Positions 20,929 to 32,029 of a stretch of DNA of 64,000 bases are shown here, piece after piece. Under the pieces are notes generated by a model that made no database searches, was not told the DNA's origin, and saw nothing but the letters and a program-made list of their open reading frames with translations. Numbering within the stretch: position 1 is the stretch's first letter; every line of letters begins with the position of its first letter. The DNA is from Trichomonas vaginalis G3. Lineage: Eukaryota > Parabasalia > Trichomonadida > Trichomonadidae. Location of the stretch: assembly GCF_026262505.1 (NCBI RefSeq), contig NC_067205.1, positions 4,092,001 through 4,156,000 on the forward strand, read 5' to 3'. Made by a program: the position numbers and the translations under genes.

Positions 20929-22053
20929 CTACCTGACTTTTCGTTTTAAGAAAGCATTTACTAGGTCTGTTTTGGTCTGTTGTAACTCTTTTTCTTGACT
21001 TTTCACAACAGTTGCTCTAACGGCGTCATAGGCACTTTGAACTGCCTGTCTCGTTGCTGCATCTGTTATTTTCGTCATATTTTGTGCTACTTCTCTTAAC
21101 TCTTTGTCGAAACCTTCAGACTTCAGTTTCTTTCCAGATGAGAAGTCGTTCACTTGTTTCACCTTACTATGAAGAGCTTCGAAGGCGTTCTTAAAGTCAG
21201 CATTCGTTAAAGCTTCATTTGAACTGTCTTCATCCGCTTGTATTTTTGTCCTTATTGACCCTATGAGTTGGGCTGCTTTAGCGTTGGCTTGGGCATCTAA
21301 CCAGTCATTGTTAGCTTTTATATATTCTGCGCTTTTCATTGCCTTTTGCATAGCCGCGTCGTTATTTTTACTTTCTTGTGCTAAGTTTTCATACTGTACG
21401 GTTTGGTTTTGCAACTGTAAAAGTTTTTCTGCCTTTACATTTGCTTCAACTTCTTTTTTATACTCATCGCTATCCATATATGTCTTCAGGGCTTTTTGTT
21501 TTATCTCTTCATCTTTCAGTATTTTATATTGAGTAGTATGGTTTTTCAAATTTATGACATCTTGTTCCATTTTTGCTACTTCTGCTGCTTTTTCTGACAC
21601 TTTTTTTGCATATTCCTCTGTACTTAGTTCTTTCAGTTGTTCTTCTTTCTTCTTTTTCTCTACGTTTAACTCATTGAGTTTCTTTGTGTGTCTGTCATAT
21701 TCTAGTTTCTTTTCGTTTTCACTTATTTGCTTCTGTATGTCTATGTTTGACTTTTTGACATCTGTTATTTGATTTTTGAGTGAACTCAAATTCATTTGAC
21801 TTTGAGGGTTATATGCTGTTCCGTCTGCAGCTCCACCATAGCCTGCCATTTTCGCTAAAAGTGCCGCTCTTAAACCTCCACTCTGTGCACCAATAACTCG
21901 GTTTAAAAGCATAGGGTTGCTTGACATTTGTTGCAACATAGTGGGGTCATTCATAATTTGTTGTTGCAACTGTTGTTGTGGTGTCAGTTTTACTATTGGA
22001 TGTTTCAATGCTCTCTTCCTCTTACGTATATTCTTACGTAGCTTACGTGGCAT
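20929..22053 (-). CDS. 374-residue coiled-coil protein with basic N-terminus (element A)
   Basis: The N-terminus is arginine/lysine-rich (MPRKLRKNIRKRKRALKHP), then a Q/M-rich stretch and SGGLRAALLAKMAGYGGAADG. A long coiled coil follows (ENEKKLEYDRHTKKLNELNV ... AAEVAKMEQDVINL). MAGY-G fits the adenain-type cleavage consensus (M/I/L)XGX-G. It is the last gene before the right terminal repeats. It may be a core or scaffold protein; inferred only. Confidence 0.6.
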   Translation of the reverse strand: MPRKLRKNIRKRKRALKHPIVKLTPQQQLQQQIMNDPTMLQQMSSNPMLLNRVIGAQSGGLRAALLAKMAGYGGAADGTAYNPQSQMNLSSLKNQITDVKKSNIDIQKQISENEKKLEYDRHTKKLNELNVEKKKKEEQLKELSTEEYAKKVSEKAAEVAKMEQDVINLKNHTTQYKILKDEEIKQKALKTYMDSDEYKKEVEANVKAEKLLQLQNQTVQYENLAQESKNNDAAMQKAMKSAEYIKANNDWLDAQANAKAAQLIGSIRTKIQADEDSSNEALTNADFKNAFEALHSKVKQVNDFSSGKKLKSEGFDKELREVAQNMTKITDAATRQAVQSAYDAVRATVVKSQEKELQQTKTDLVNAFLKRKVR

Positions 22054-23250
22054 TTTAAGTGAAGTTAAAAAGCGGTTTTTGACAGATGTTTTATTGTGAC
22101 TTCTTCGTAAAGACTTTGTTGAGATTTCTTCGTAAATGTTTTGTTAAGACTTCTTCATCGTAATGAGTGTAAATGACCCAAAAATAATGTTTATGTTAGA
22201 ATGTTAGATCTAACCTCTTTTCTAACATGTTTTCTAACATGGTCTAAAACATACAAAACTCATGAAATTTCATACGGAATTCAATAAAAATAATGTTTAT
22301 GTTAGAATGTTAGATCTAACATGTTTTCTAACATGGTCTAAAACATACAAAACTCATGAAATTTCATACGGAATTCAATAAAAATAATGTTTATGTTAGA
22401 ATGTTAGATCTAACCTCTTTTCTAACATGTTTTCTACCCTCTTGAATTTTCATGATTTCATCGTAAATGTTTTGTCAAGACTTCTTCGTAAAGACTTTGT
22501 TGAGATTTCTTCGTAAAGTTCTTCATCGTAAAGACTTTGTAAAGTCTTTCTCATGAACTTTCTTGTCAATGTTTTGTTGAGACTTTGTAAAGTTCTTCAT
22601 CGTAAAGACTTTGTAAAGAAAGTTCATGAAAATTCATGAGGTTAGAAAACATGTTAGAAAACGTGTTAGATCTAACATTCTAACATAAACATTATTTTTG
22701 TCTGATTTTACGAAGAAGTCTTGACAAAACATTTACGAAGAAGTCTTGACAAAACATTTACGATGAAGAAGTCTTGACAAAACATTTACGAAGAAGAAGT
22801 CTTGACAAAACATTTACGATGAAATCATGAGTTTTCTACGATGTTAGAAAACATGTTAGAAAACGTGTTAGATCTAACATTCTAACATAAACATTATTTT
22901 TGTCTGATTTTACGAAGAAGTCTTGACAAAACATTTACGAAGAAGTCTTGACAAAACATTTACGATGAAGAAGTCTTGACAAAACATTTACGAAGAAGAA
23001 GTCTTGACAAAACATTTACGATGAAATCATGAGTTTTCTACGATGTTAGAAAACATGTTAGAAAACGTGTTAGATCTAACATTCTAACATAAACATTATT
23101 TTTGTCTGATTTTACGAAGAAGTCTTGACAAAACATTTACGAAGAAGTCTTGACAAAACATTTACGATGAAGAAGTCTTGACAAAACATTTACGAAGAAG
23201 AAGTCTTGACAAAACATTTACGATGAAGAAGTCTTGACAAAACATCCTCA
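22054..23250. repeat. right terminal/subterminal repeats of element A
   Basis: Gene-free. 22,081-22,136 is the inverted counterpart of 46,486-46,540. Then come 25-base-type repeats (CTTCTTCGTAAA, GACTTTGTTGAGA) and operator clusters at about 22,185-22,250, 22,290-22,345 and 22,386-22,440. From about 22,640 the repeats and operators (22,640-22,700, 22,835-22,905, 23,040-23,105) run in the opposite orientation. About three near-identical 205-base modules end at the insertion boundary. Confidence 0.75.
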
Positions 23251-23284
23251 GGGCTAGAAGGCACGAAGTGCCTGGAAGCCCCAC

Positions 23285-23317
<33 letters not shown>
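23241..23317 (+). repeat. left bracket: GC-rich hairpin plus T29
   Basis: GGGCT-AGAA-GGCAC-GAA-GTGCC-TGGA-AGCCC folds as a two-stem hairpin with an internal loop. It is followed by CACTGCC and a 29-base T run (23,289-23,317), then joins unit 1 in mid-repeat. Identity with the right bracket may extend outward through AAACATCCTCA. Confidence 0.85.
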
Positions 23318-23371
23318 GAAAGGATTGTTTTTATTTAATATGGACATAATATTATTTAAGTGTAAAGATTG

Positions 23372-24001
23372 TGTAATAAACAGAAATTCATCAAAAGTGA
23401 CAACTCTCAATTTTTTGACATTTGTAAATTCTAAATTGAATGAGAAAAATGAAATAATACTAAGCATAATACAATATTCTAGATTTAATTATAATTAGGA
23501 AAAAGTTAGTTTTGAGAGTACTTTTCATAGGCATATAGAATGAAATCTTCTGAAAAAGAATATCACATAAACTCATATTATTTTCTAATATATAACTATT
23601 TTATATAAAAATCAAATTCAATGATCTTAAAAGCGAAGGATAAACCTCAAAATTTACGAATATAATGAGTGGGAATATTTCATATGGTTTTATGATAGAT
23701 AAGCATTATATTCCCACTCATTATATTCGTAAATTTTGAGGTTTATCCTTCGCTTTTAAGATCATTGAATTTGATTTTTATATAAAATAGTTATATATTA
23801 GAAAATAATATGAGTTTATGTGATATTATTTTTCAGAAGATTTTTGTGTTCTTCTTCAAAATTTTTTTTTTTATTAAAAAGAATCTTTACAAAATATACA
23901 TTTACTTAAATTATATATTTAAAACGTGCTCTATCAAAAGTTCCAAAAATTCAATATTTTAGCTTTTCTGAGGTGTCACTTTTGATGAATTTCTGTTTAC
24001 A
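23372..24001. mobile_element. MITE-like palindromic element, short form (unit 1)
   Basis: Begins TGTAATAAACAG and ends CTGTTTACA. The terminal inverted repeats extend about 27 bases (AACAGAAATTCATCAAAAGT). The centre is an inverted repeat with arms of about 130 bases around the loop at about 23,675-23,710. No open frame. A plain non-autonomous DNA element is the best fit; superfamily unknown. Relative to the long form in unit 3 it lacks the central spacer and part of one arm. No convincing target duplication flanks this copy. Confidence 0.65.
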
Positions 24002-24499
24002 ACAATTGTATAATTAAAATTGCGAAGACATTATCTTTATCAAGGATATATAATCCCTTGAAGTTGACAATCAAAACATTTTATGTCACTTTTTTGGTAT
24101 TTTTTATAAAAATTTATGTTGGCATTTTTTTATTTTCAAGATTTACAAGAATCTAAGAATTCATTCATATTTTACACTTCACACTCAATTACAATACAAT
24201 TCTAATCATAAGAATAATCTTATCTGCGAAAGAAACTCAAACAAATTCTAATAATAGAGTAGAAGTTTTAAATACAAATACAAAACAACATCTACCAAAC
24301 ACACTTTAACTAGTAAGAATGAGTTTAATCTTAATTTTTCATTGTTTAATTGTGTTTTCGAAATTGATGCATTTCTTGATAAACTTTATCGCATTGAAGT
24401 TTTCTCTAAAACAATAGGCAATCAAGAATAACTGTTCTTTCGAATTTCTATCCTGAAAAGTGGACTGAGATATCTCTTTGGGCTTTGAAAGATATATTA

Positions 24500-24790
24500 T
24501 CTATTTTTTGATTCTTTGATGACAGAAACACAAACTTCATGTCCACTAAATGTAACAACTTCTACTATCTGAAACATAATCATCAGATGTTCCACTACCA
24601 AAACATCATGAACCACCTCCTGAAGTTCTGAGGTTGTGTTAATCTCCTTTACAGAATTTATCATTATCAAGGTTGATGCCTCCCCCTGTATATGTTCATC
24701 CTTTACCTCTGCTTTGTGCGATGTTATATTCTTTTAATGATCCTACGGTATCTCCTTAATCTTTAGAGTCTGAATATATTGCATTTCAAT
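24500..24790 (-). pseudogene. glycine-rich protein remnant (unit 1)
   Basis: On the minus strand, pieces such as GDTVGSLKEYNIAQSRGKG, TYTGGGINLDND and GSGTSDDYVSDSRSCY read between stops. These are typical of the trichomonad glycine-rich (ALK/LTK-like) surface family. Heavily decayed. Copies lie at about 30,936-31,226 and 39,152-39,442. Confidence 0.5.
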
Positions 24791-24843
24791 ATTAAATAAA
24801 TAATTATATGAAAAAAATACAGATCATGAATATGTTATTTTAG

Positions 24844-25540
24844 CTAGTTTAAAAGAAGTCGATAATCAAATAATTGTTCAAAAAATTGAACTTTGTTTTT
24901 ATAGAATCTTTTTCTATGACCGCTTGTTGCGTTAAAAAAGGTAGAAAATGAAGTATTAGATTTAGCTGAATCAGATGAAATTATGTAAAAATCATCACGC
25001 ATTATACGTGCATATGATATGTTAATTGATTTAATTTGAATTTTACCATTTTGCAAAAAAATGTTTCCGAATCCATTGGTAAAATAATCTTTATATCCAC
25101 TCTTGCTAATAAAACTATCATGAATAAAATTTTTAAATTCGGATAAATGTGTTACATGAATGAAGCAATAAACACCGTAGTCATATTCACTATCAATTCT
25201 GGAAGAATAACTGCAAATTCGATCTTGAATAAATTCGCCTTCTTGAATATATGAAATACACCCACCATTTGCTGTGTTGCTGCAGTTATTAAAAAGTGTA
25301 GTTTCAATAAGAAATTTGATAGCAGTGTTGTTTGTTTCGAAAATGAACAGAACCTTGTGTATTTACCGAGTCAAAGTTACATGATGAAACATGATAATTA
25401 TATTCTCTTGCATCAAGCTTAGTACTTTGAAACTTACATTTTTCTTTAGCTAAATTTGTCGGGAAATATGAATCCCAAGCTTTTCGAATTTTCTTCCTTG
25501 GATCATTTTTGGTATAAAATTGTAGATCCTACATAATATC
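24844..25540 (-). pseudogene. Pmp-like beta-helix protein remnant (unit 1)
   Basis: The minus strand carries LFNNCSNTANGGCISYI, which has the paired FxxN and GG-I motifs of Chlamydia-Pmp-like repeats, then DSEYDYGVYCFIHVTHL and a 70-residue open frame ending FDYRLLLN. Several frame changes and stops occur and no start is visible. T. vaginalis has a large Pmp-like family of predicted surface proteins; this is a dead fragment. Confidence 0.5.
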
Positions 25541-25589
25541 AATTAAAATATCTTTGTAAGATACAAGTAAAAAAATTAATGAGGATTAA

Positions 25590-26510
25590 AATAAGTTTTC
25601 CTTATTGAATTATGATGTTTCAATAACACATAGATATGGAAAAAAGTATTATTTCTCATATCAATGTGAATCTCAAATATATTGTCCACCTTATAAAGTA
25701 AGAATTGAAAAAGGTTTATATCGATATGAACTTTGGGGAGCAGGACGAATTGGTGGTGGTGCATATGTGAGAGGAGATCGATATACATTCAAAACAGAAG
25801 AATTTTATATTTTTGTTGGAGGTGTTGCTCAACATTCAAATGAATTATATGGCTATGGTGGTAATAACGGGGGAGGCAATAGTACTATTATTGGGATATA
25901 TAATAATGGCAAAAGAGGTATTGGCAGCGATGGATCTACAGACATTCGATTGAATATCTCAATTTTGAGATCAAGAGTAATTGTCAGCGGTGCTCCAGGA
26001 GGTGCTATATATTATGATAAAATGGGATATGCAGGTGGATTAGTTGGACATAATGGAACACGTTTTGATGAATCAGATTCCATTATCGGAGAAGGCGCAA
26101 ATCAAACTTCAGGAGGAAAAGGACAATTCAATGGAGAATTTGGCATTGGAGCAAATTGTTCACCTGGAACATCAACAGATATGGCTGGTGCAGGGGGCGC
26201 TGGATGGTATGACGGTGGATCTGGATATCATTGGGATGAGGATAGCTCAGGGGGCGGAGGAAGCTCATATATTTCTGGTTTCAAAGGTTGTGAAAGCATT
26301 TCATATGATTGGAGATTTGAAAATACAATAATGCTTAATGGAAGCCAACAATTTACAGAACCAGATGGAGCTATGAGTAGATTTGGTCATAAAGGAAGTG
26401 GTTTTTGCATCATCACTTGTATTGCAGATTTTATTTCATGTGAGAATCTTTGTTTTTATCAAAATAACATTATCATACAAATAACTTTTGTTTTTACATT
26501 GACGAAGTAG
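25590..26510 (+). pseudogene. glycine-rich ALK/LTK-like domain protein, start missing (unit 1)
   Basis: An open frame of about 300 residues. It has YYFSYQCESQIYCPPYKV, then YRYELWGAGRIGGGAY, which is the usual opening of the family (aromatic strand, C-P-Y, then E-W-G-A and glycine turns). Many GG-turn strands follow (IVSGAPGGAIY, GGAGWYDGGSGYH, SGGGGSSYI). The family is a large predicted surface or secreted group in T. vaginalis. There is no in-frame ATG near the beginning (a TAA sits at 25,587), so the 5' end appears lost. The C-terminal 30 residues are hydrophobic and poor in glycine. It converges with the next gene. Confidence 0.7.
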
Positions 26511-26813
26511 ACTTCAATAAAGTAATTAATTTTATTAAATTCAATTTTTTACGAATATTTTACAATTCCTCCGAACTTGGGCATTTGTATGATTTTTTTC
26601 GATAAGAAAGTAAAGAGAAATTAATGGTTATCTAAAAGGATGCAATCTCAATAACAATATTTATGTCACTTTTATAAATCTCAATTGAAATTTAGATAAG
26701 CATTGTGAGTATTGTTGCTTTGCATTTAAAATTGCATAGAAAGCTAGTATCCTCAATTATTGATTATCATTTTATATGAAAAATAACTGTGGAATGTTTT
26801 ATTAAAAAGATCT

Positions 26814-27914
26814 TTAAGAAAGACTACAAGCATACATAATAGCATTACAATTAAAATGGATATAATGTAAACAATGACTAGTTAGAGGATAGTATGTTAT
26901 AATTAGTTTTCCGTGTCCTTCCCATACACCTGACTCATGCTGAACATCGAAAAACTTGAACGATACAGAAGTATCATATGCATAACGATCTTGACCAATT
27001 TCTTCATAGTTTTCGTCATAAAAAGTCAATTCTCCTTTCGGAAGAATTGCATTGTCTGACAGAACCCAAGAAGAAACTCCACCAGCACCACCATTATTGT
27101 GATGACTGCAAAAACCACCATACCACCCACCACCTGCACTTCCTCTGTCTGTGAATCCATGTGGTGTTTTGATTCCATATGGATTCTTCGAACCATCTGT
27201 GCGAGAAGATTCTCCTTGCCCAAAACTGAATCCAAAAGTAGAATTTGCGGATAAATTTTCAATATACATACAGTCTATATTAAATCTTTGCGCTTCGAGA
27301 CCTCCTGCACCTCCGGAGCCGTCATCAGACTGTTGAAGTGTGCCACCACCGTTGTCAGAACCGCCTCCACCACCGCTAACAATTACACGATGAAAAAGGT
27401 CGTTTTTCTCAAATTTGACAGCGGTTTGGCCACCTCCTGATCCTGATGCGTAACCAGGAGAACTTCCACCACCACCATAACCACCTCGATTCATGCAAGA
27501 TAAACTAAAAGATTTATAACAATTAGAATTTCTTTGATCAAAATATCCCATTCCTCAAATTGTAGCAAAAGCTTTCATTGGATGAAAAAGAACTGAGTAG
27601 CCAGAAATATATGCACCTGCACCTCCAGTACTTGGTAATTGTTTGCAGACAGTATTTCCATTCACACGTTTAACTCTGTCTTGTGAAATACAGCTTCCAT
27701 TGGGAAATCGATATGATGGAACATGCCCACTGCCGCTGCCACCTGATGCACCATAAAGTTCAAACTTATAGATTCCAGGCTGCATTTCAAGAACATAATA
27801 TGTGCATTCATAATAGTTAACACATGGATATTCAAAAATGTAACTATTATTTTCATGTTTAACGTTAAGTTTTGCATCTTTTACACTTGAATTAAGAAGA
27901 TATGACTTTATCAT
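26814..27914 (-). pseudogene. glycine-rich ALK/LTK-like protein interrupted by one in-frame TGA (unit 1)
   Basis: The N-terminal 119 residues contain YIFEYPCVNYYECTYYV and YKFELYGASGGSGSGH, the classic opening of the family. A TGA (27,555-27,557) follows, then the same frame continues for 245 residues (NRGGYGGGGSSPGYASGSG, VIVSGGGGGSDNGGG, GGGWYGGFCSHHNNGG). The stop is present in all three units, so it predates the amplification. Start at MIKSYLL, with no signal peptide obvious. Likely a recent pseudogene; translational read-through cannot be excluded from sequence alone. Confidence 0.7.
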
Positions 27915-28144
27915 ATATTAAAGTTGTCATATTCGTTCATGACAAATTAAAAAATGATTTACTATTCAATTGGCATCTTTGTCTAGTTAATATCCCTTTG
28001 TAAATACATTTGTTTTATCAAAATTTACTATTGTCATTCTAATAAATCCTAATTGAAAATATTAATCTTAAATCACGCCATTATGAAATTGTTTTAGATC
28101 TTATTAATACATTATAAAACTTTTCAAATTGTACTGAGTAATTC

Positions 28145-28650
28145 ATGACTGGAGCAAATAATTTTCGATATGGAAAATGTTCTATCCAAGATACAAGTAA
28201 AGTTTATCAAAATTATTCTCCTATATGCCCACAATATCATGCAAATTCTTTTTATCCACGTAATAGCACTTATTATCCCACATATATCAAAATAAATTTA
28301 GATCCTGGAAAATATATATTTGAAGCATATGGTTCTCAATGACAAGTCTATTAGTACTCTGATGGATATAGTGTATATGCAGAATCAACTATTACAATTT
28401 CAAGAAATGTTGATATCTTTCTATTTATCGGATCTACAGGCAAAAATAATCTTTGCGGTTATAAACTGAGACTGATACAGGAAAAAACTTTGATAAAGGA
28501 ATATTATAGTCAAGTTTTCCTTCTAAAAGTGGTGGATGATATCTATATGGTGGTGAAACTAATCAACCAAGTGGGAGATCTGGATTTGTATATCCAACTG
28601 ATCGATTGAAAACAGAAATTGGAAATATTAATTTATTATTAAAAATTTGA
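28145..28650 (+). pseudogene. glycine-rich family N-terminal fragment (unit 1)
   Basis: A 65-residue open frame (MTGANNFRYGKCSIQDTSKV ... PGKYIFEAYGSQ) with the strand order of the glycine-rich family opening. Decayed sequence follows in the same frame past two stops (STITISRNVDIFLFIGSTG). Copies at 34,584-35,089 and 42,797-43,302 differ by one residue (G to D before SQ). Confidence 0.55.
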
Positions 28651-28662
28651 AAATTAGTTTAT

Positions 28663-29709
28663 TTAGTTAATCAGCGATAAAATTGAATATGAAGGAATAT
28701 GAGAAATGCTAAGAAGATGTTGACACTGGTAGTTGATTAAATATTGGGAGATGCAAAAATTTTTCATTTGGTTGAATTTTTTTATCTCATTTTCTTCTTC
28801 AAAATTATTTTCAATTTTATTTTTTGCTTCGCAAAGTCCTGTAGAAAGATGTGATAATTTGTTGTATAAATTGTTTATTGAGTATGTTATTGTTGCACTT
28901 GATGTTTGTCCATCATAATCACTATTAATGATTGTAGCTGAACTTGATGACCAAAAATAAAATGTTTGTGTACAATTATTATTTTTGATTGAACAAGATT
29001 CAAATGTAACTGTTGCTTGATATAAATTAAAACAATATTGACTAGCATTGTTTCTAATGATATTACATAAATAAAATTGATGTGGACCAGTATTAAAAAT
29101 AAAAAAGCATCTAGAGTTTGCTTTGTTATCAATGAAAGATGATTGACTGTTGTTGTATTTCTGTTCTGAATAAATATCAAGTAAAACATCTTCATAACAT
29201 TTGTTATTTGTTATGTTATTTCGTGAATAACTAAGATTTCCGTATCTTAAATGATTAATTGAATCTCCTTTATCTATTTCTCCGCAATCAAAGACTGTTG
29301 AATCTTCAAAAATGTTTTTGTTGTTTGTATTTGATGATGACATATGAACATAAAAATACTCCTTCATATATTGTGATTGTATAGATTTTGTGGCACATGT
29401 TCGATAGATAACACAACTTCCTTTATAAGAAGAAACTGTTCGAGATGGAGTTTTTGTGCCATTGAATCCAGAAATAGAAATAAGAAGTTTTGTTTGATCA
29501 TTGATGTCTATATAGACAACAACTTCTTTAAATTCATTGAATAAACATGTTGTAACATAATAATTTCCTTGTGTTGTTGGATTAAATTTTTCATTTTCAG
29601 TGTGTTTTTCAGTGATAACTGAATTTTCATAAAAAAGTGTCCAAGTGTCAAGACTTGGACCTGAATCGAAGAACTGTCTTAACAAATGTTTCATTTTCAT
29701 ACATTTCAT
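28663..29709 (-). CDS. Pmp-like beta-helix protein, 348 residues (unit 1)
   Basis: Asparagine/serine-rich with repeated strand-turn phrases (YLCNIIRNNASQYCFN, FESCSIKNNNCTQTFYF, TIINSDYDGQTSSATITY), which suggests a right-handed parallel beta-helix of the trichomonad Pmp-like surface family. The C-terminus has a helix (EAKNKIENNFEEENEIKKF) and no clear membrane anchor. An overlapping minus frame at 29,648-29,902 (MLSIISFFSFNLEFTNV) could be a displaced N-terminus running into the MITE end. A TCATT resembling the host initiator (TCAYTW) lies at 29,721-29,725. Possibly already a pseudogene. Confidence 0.55.
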   Translation of the reverse strand: MKCMKMKHLLRQFFDSGPSLDTWTLFYENSVITEKHTENEKFNPTTQGNYYVTTCLFNEFKEVVVYIDINDQTKLLISISGFNGTKTPSRTVSSYKGSCVIYRTCATKSIQSQYMKEYFYVHMSSSNTNNKNIFEDSTVFDCGEIDKGDSINHLRYGNLSYSRNNITNNKCYEDVLLDIYSEQKYNNSQSSFIDNKANSRCFFIFNTGPHQFYLCNIIRNNASQYCFNLYQATVTFESCSIKNNNCTQTFYFWSSSSATIINSDYDGQTSSATITYSINNLYNKLSHLSTGLCEAKNKIENNFEEENEIKKFNQMKNFCISQYLINYQCQHLLSISHIPSYSILSLIN

Positions 29710-29806
29710 AAAAATATTTGAATGAATTACTTCTAAAATTTCGTTTAGCGCAGAAAGGATTGTTTTTATTTAATATGGACATAATATTATTTAAGTGTAA
29801 AGATTG

Positions 29807-30436
29807 TGTAATAAACAGAAATTCATCAAAAGTGACAACTCTCAATTTTTTGACATTTGTAAATTCTAAATTGAATGAGAAAAATGAAATAATACTAAGC
29901 ATAATACAATATTCTAGATTTAATTATAATTAGGAAAAAGTTAGTTTTGAGAGTACTTTTCATAGGCATATAGAATGAAATCTTCTGAAAAATAATATCA
30001 CATAAACTCATATTATTTTCTAATATATAACTATTTTATATAAAAATCAAATTCAATGATCTTAAAAGCGAAGGATAAACCTCAAAATTTACGAATATAA
30101 TGAGTGGGAATATTTCATATGGTTTTATGATAGATAAGCATTATATTCCCACTCATTATATTCGTAAATTTTGAGGTTTATCCTTCGCTTTTAAGATCAT
30201 TGAATTTGATTTTTATATAAAATAGTTATATATTAGAAAATAATATGAGTTTATGTGATATTATTTTTCAGAAGATTTTGTGTTCTTCTTCAAAATTTTA
30301 TTTTTTTATTAAAAAGAATCTTTACAAAATATACATTTACTTAAATTAATATTTAAAAACGTGCTCTATCAAAAGTTCCAAAAATTCAATATTTTAGCTT
30401 TTCTGAGGTGTCACTTTTGATGAATTTCTGTTTACA
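29807..30436. mobile_element. MITE-like palindromic element, short form (unit 2)
   Basis: Same ends and loop as the unit 1 copy, shared by descent through the array duplication. Confidence 0.65.
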
Positions 30437-31279
30437 ACAATTGTATAATTAAAATTGCGAAGACATTATCTTTATCAAGGGATATATAATCCCTTGAAGT
30501 TGACAATCAAAACATTTTATGTCACTTTTTTGGTATTTTTTATAAAAATTTATGTTGGCATTTTTTTATTTTCAAGATTTACAAGAATCTAAGAATTCAT
30601 TCATATTTTACACTTCACACTCAATTACAATACAATTCTAATCATAAGAATAATCTTATCTGCGAAAGAAACTCAAACAAATTCTAATAATAGAGTAGAA
30701 GTTTTAAATACAAATACAAAACAACATCTACCAAACACACTTTAACTAGTAAGAATGAGTTTAATCTTAATTTTTCATTGTTTAATTGTGTTTTCGAAAT
30801 TGATGCATTTCTTGATAAACTTTATCGCATTGAAGTTTTCTCTAAAACAATAGGCAATCAAGAATAACTGTTCTTTCGAATTTCTATCCTGAAAAGTGGA
30901 CTGAGATATCTCTTTGGGCTTTGAAAGATATATTATCTATTTTTTGATTCTTTGATGACAGAAACACAAACTTCATGTCCACTAAATGTAACAACTTCTA
31001 CTATCTGAAACATAATCATCAGATGTTCCACTACCAAAACATCATGAACCACCTCCTGAAGTTCTGAGGTTGTGTTAATCTCCTTTACAGAATTTATCAT
31101 TATCAAGGTTGATGCCTCCCCCTGTATATGTTCATCCTTTACCTCTGCTTTGTGCGATGTTATATTCTTTTAATGATCCTACGGTATCTCCTTAATCTTT
31201 AGAGTCTGAATATATTGCATTTCAATATTAAATAAATAATTATATGAAAAAAATACAGATCATGAATATGTTATTTTAG

Positions 31280-31980
31280 CTAGTTTAAAAGAAGTCGATA
31301 ATCAAATAATTGTTCAAAAAATTGAACTTTGTTTTTATAGAATCTTTTTCTATGACCGCTTGTTGCGTTAAAAAAGGTAGAAAATGAAGTATTAGATTTA
31401 GCTGAATCAGATGAAATTATGTAAAAATCATCACGCATTATACGTGCATATGATATGTTAATTGATTTAATTTGAATTTTACCATTTTGCAAAAAAATGT
31501 TTCCGAATCCATTGGTAAAATAATCTTTATATCCACTCTTGCTAATAAAACTATCATGAATAAAATTTTTAAATTCGGATAAATGTGTTACATGAATGAA
31601 GCAATAAACACCGTAGTCATATTCACTATCAATTCTGGAAGAATAACTGCAAATTCGATCTTGAATAAATTCGCCTTCTTGAATATATGAAATACACCCA
31701 CCATTTGCTGTGTTGCTGCAGTTATTAAAAAGTGTAGTTTCAATAAGAAATTTGATAGCAGTGTTGTTTGTTTCGAAAATGAACAGAACCTTGTGTATTT
31801 ACCGAGTCAAAGTTACATGATGAAACATGATAATTATATTCTCTTGCATCAAGCTTAGTACTTATCTTTGAACTTACATTTTTCTTTAGCTAAATTTGTC
31901 GGGAAATATGAATCCCAAGCTTTTCGAATTTTCTTCCTTGGATCATTTTTGGTATAAAATTGTAGATCCTACATAATATC
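31280..31980 (-). pseudogene. Pmp-like remnant (unit 2)
   Basis: Copy of 24,844-25,540, with a local difference at about 31,863 (ACTTATCTTTGAAC in place of ACTTTGAAAC). Confidence 0.5.
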
Positions 31981-32029
31981 AATTAAAATATCTTTGTAAG
32001 ATACAAGTAAAAAAATTAATGAGGATTAA

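Larger units (their letters stand above)
1..22136 (+). mobile_element. Maverick/Polinton-like capsid-bearing element A (left end outside window)
   Basis: Integrase, HerA/FtsK-type ATPase, SF3 helicase and candidate double and single jelly-roll capsid proteins lie together with fibre, methyltransferase and KilA-N genes. That set is the hallmark of Maverick/Polinton or Polinton-like-virus elements, which are very abundant in T. vaginalis. The right end is placed near 22,081-22,136 because this stretch is the reverse complement of the sequence just left of the methyltransferase in copy B (46,486-46,540), as expected of terminal inverted repeats. The estimated full length is 22-23 kb. The element is a broken fossil with roughly twenty breaks, but near-identity to copy B in the shared arms argues for recent activity. 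Exact termini and target-site duplications were not determined. Confidence 0.85.
23318..29752. repeat. array unit 1 (6,435 bp)
   Basis: Starts GAAAGGATTG. The order is: MITE-like palindrome, gene-poor stretch (24,003-24,500, nothing recognised), glycine-rich remnant, Pmp-like remnant, glycine-rich gene (+), 300 bases with no gene, glycine-rich gene (-), 230 bases with no gene, glycine-rich fragment (+), Pmp-like gene (-). Units 2 and 3 repeat this with very few differences. Confidence 0.9.

Noticed and set aside
23289-23317. T29 and A27 runs as poly(A) tails of retrotransposed copies
   Set aside because: They face inward as mirror images with the hairpin outside them, and no retrotransposon or mRNA-like 3' end lies next to them; kept as an unexplained bracket instead.
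23675-23720. Palindrome as a rho-independent-type terminator or replication origin
   Set aside because: Arms of 130-180 bases, terminal repeats, and an insertion with target duplication in unit 3 fit a mobile MITE better.
26044-26331. Second open frame inside the glycine-rich gene (MDIMEHVLMNQIPLS)
   Set aside because: Shadow frame of a strongly biased glycine-rich coding sequence; no start context and no family.
27549-27557. Recoding of TGA as sense in the glycine-rich gene
   Set aside because: Trichomonads use the standard code, TGA ends several genes in this window, and nearby family fragments also contain TAG and TAA.
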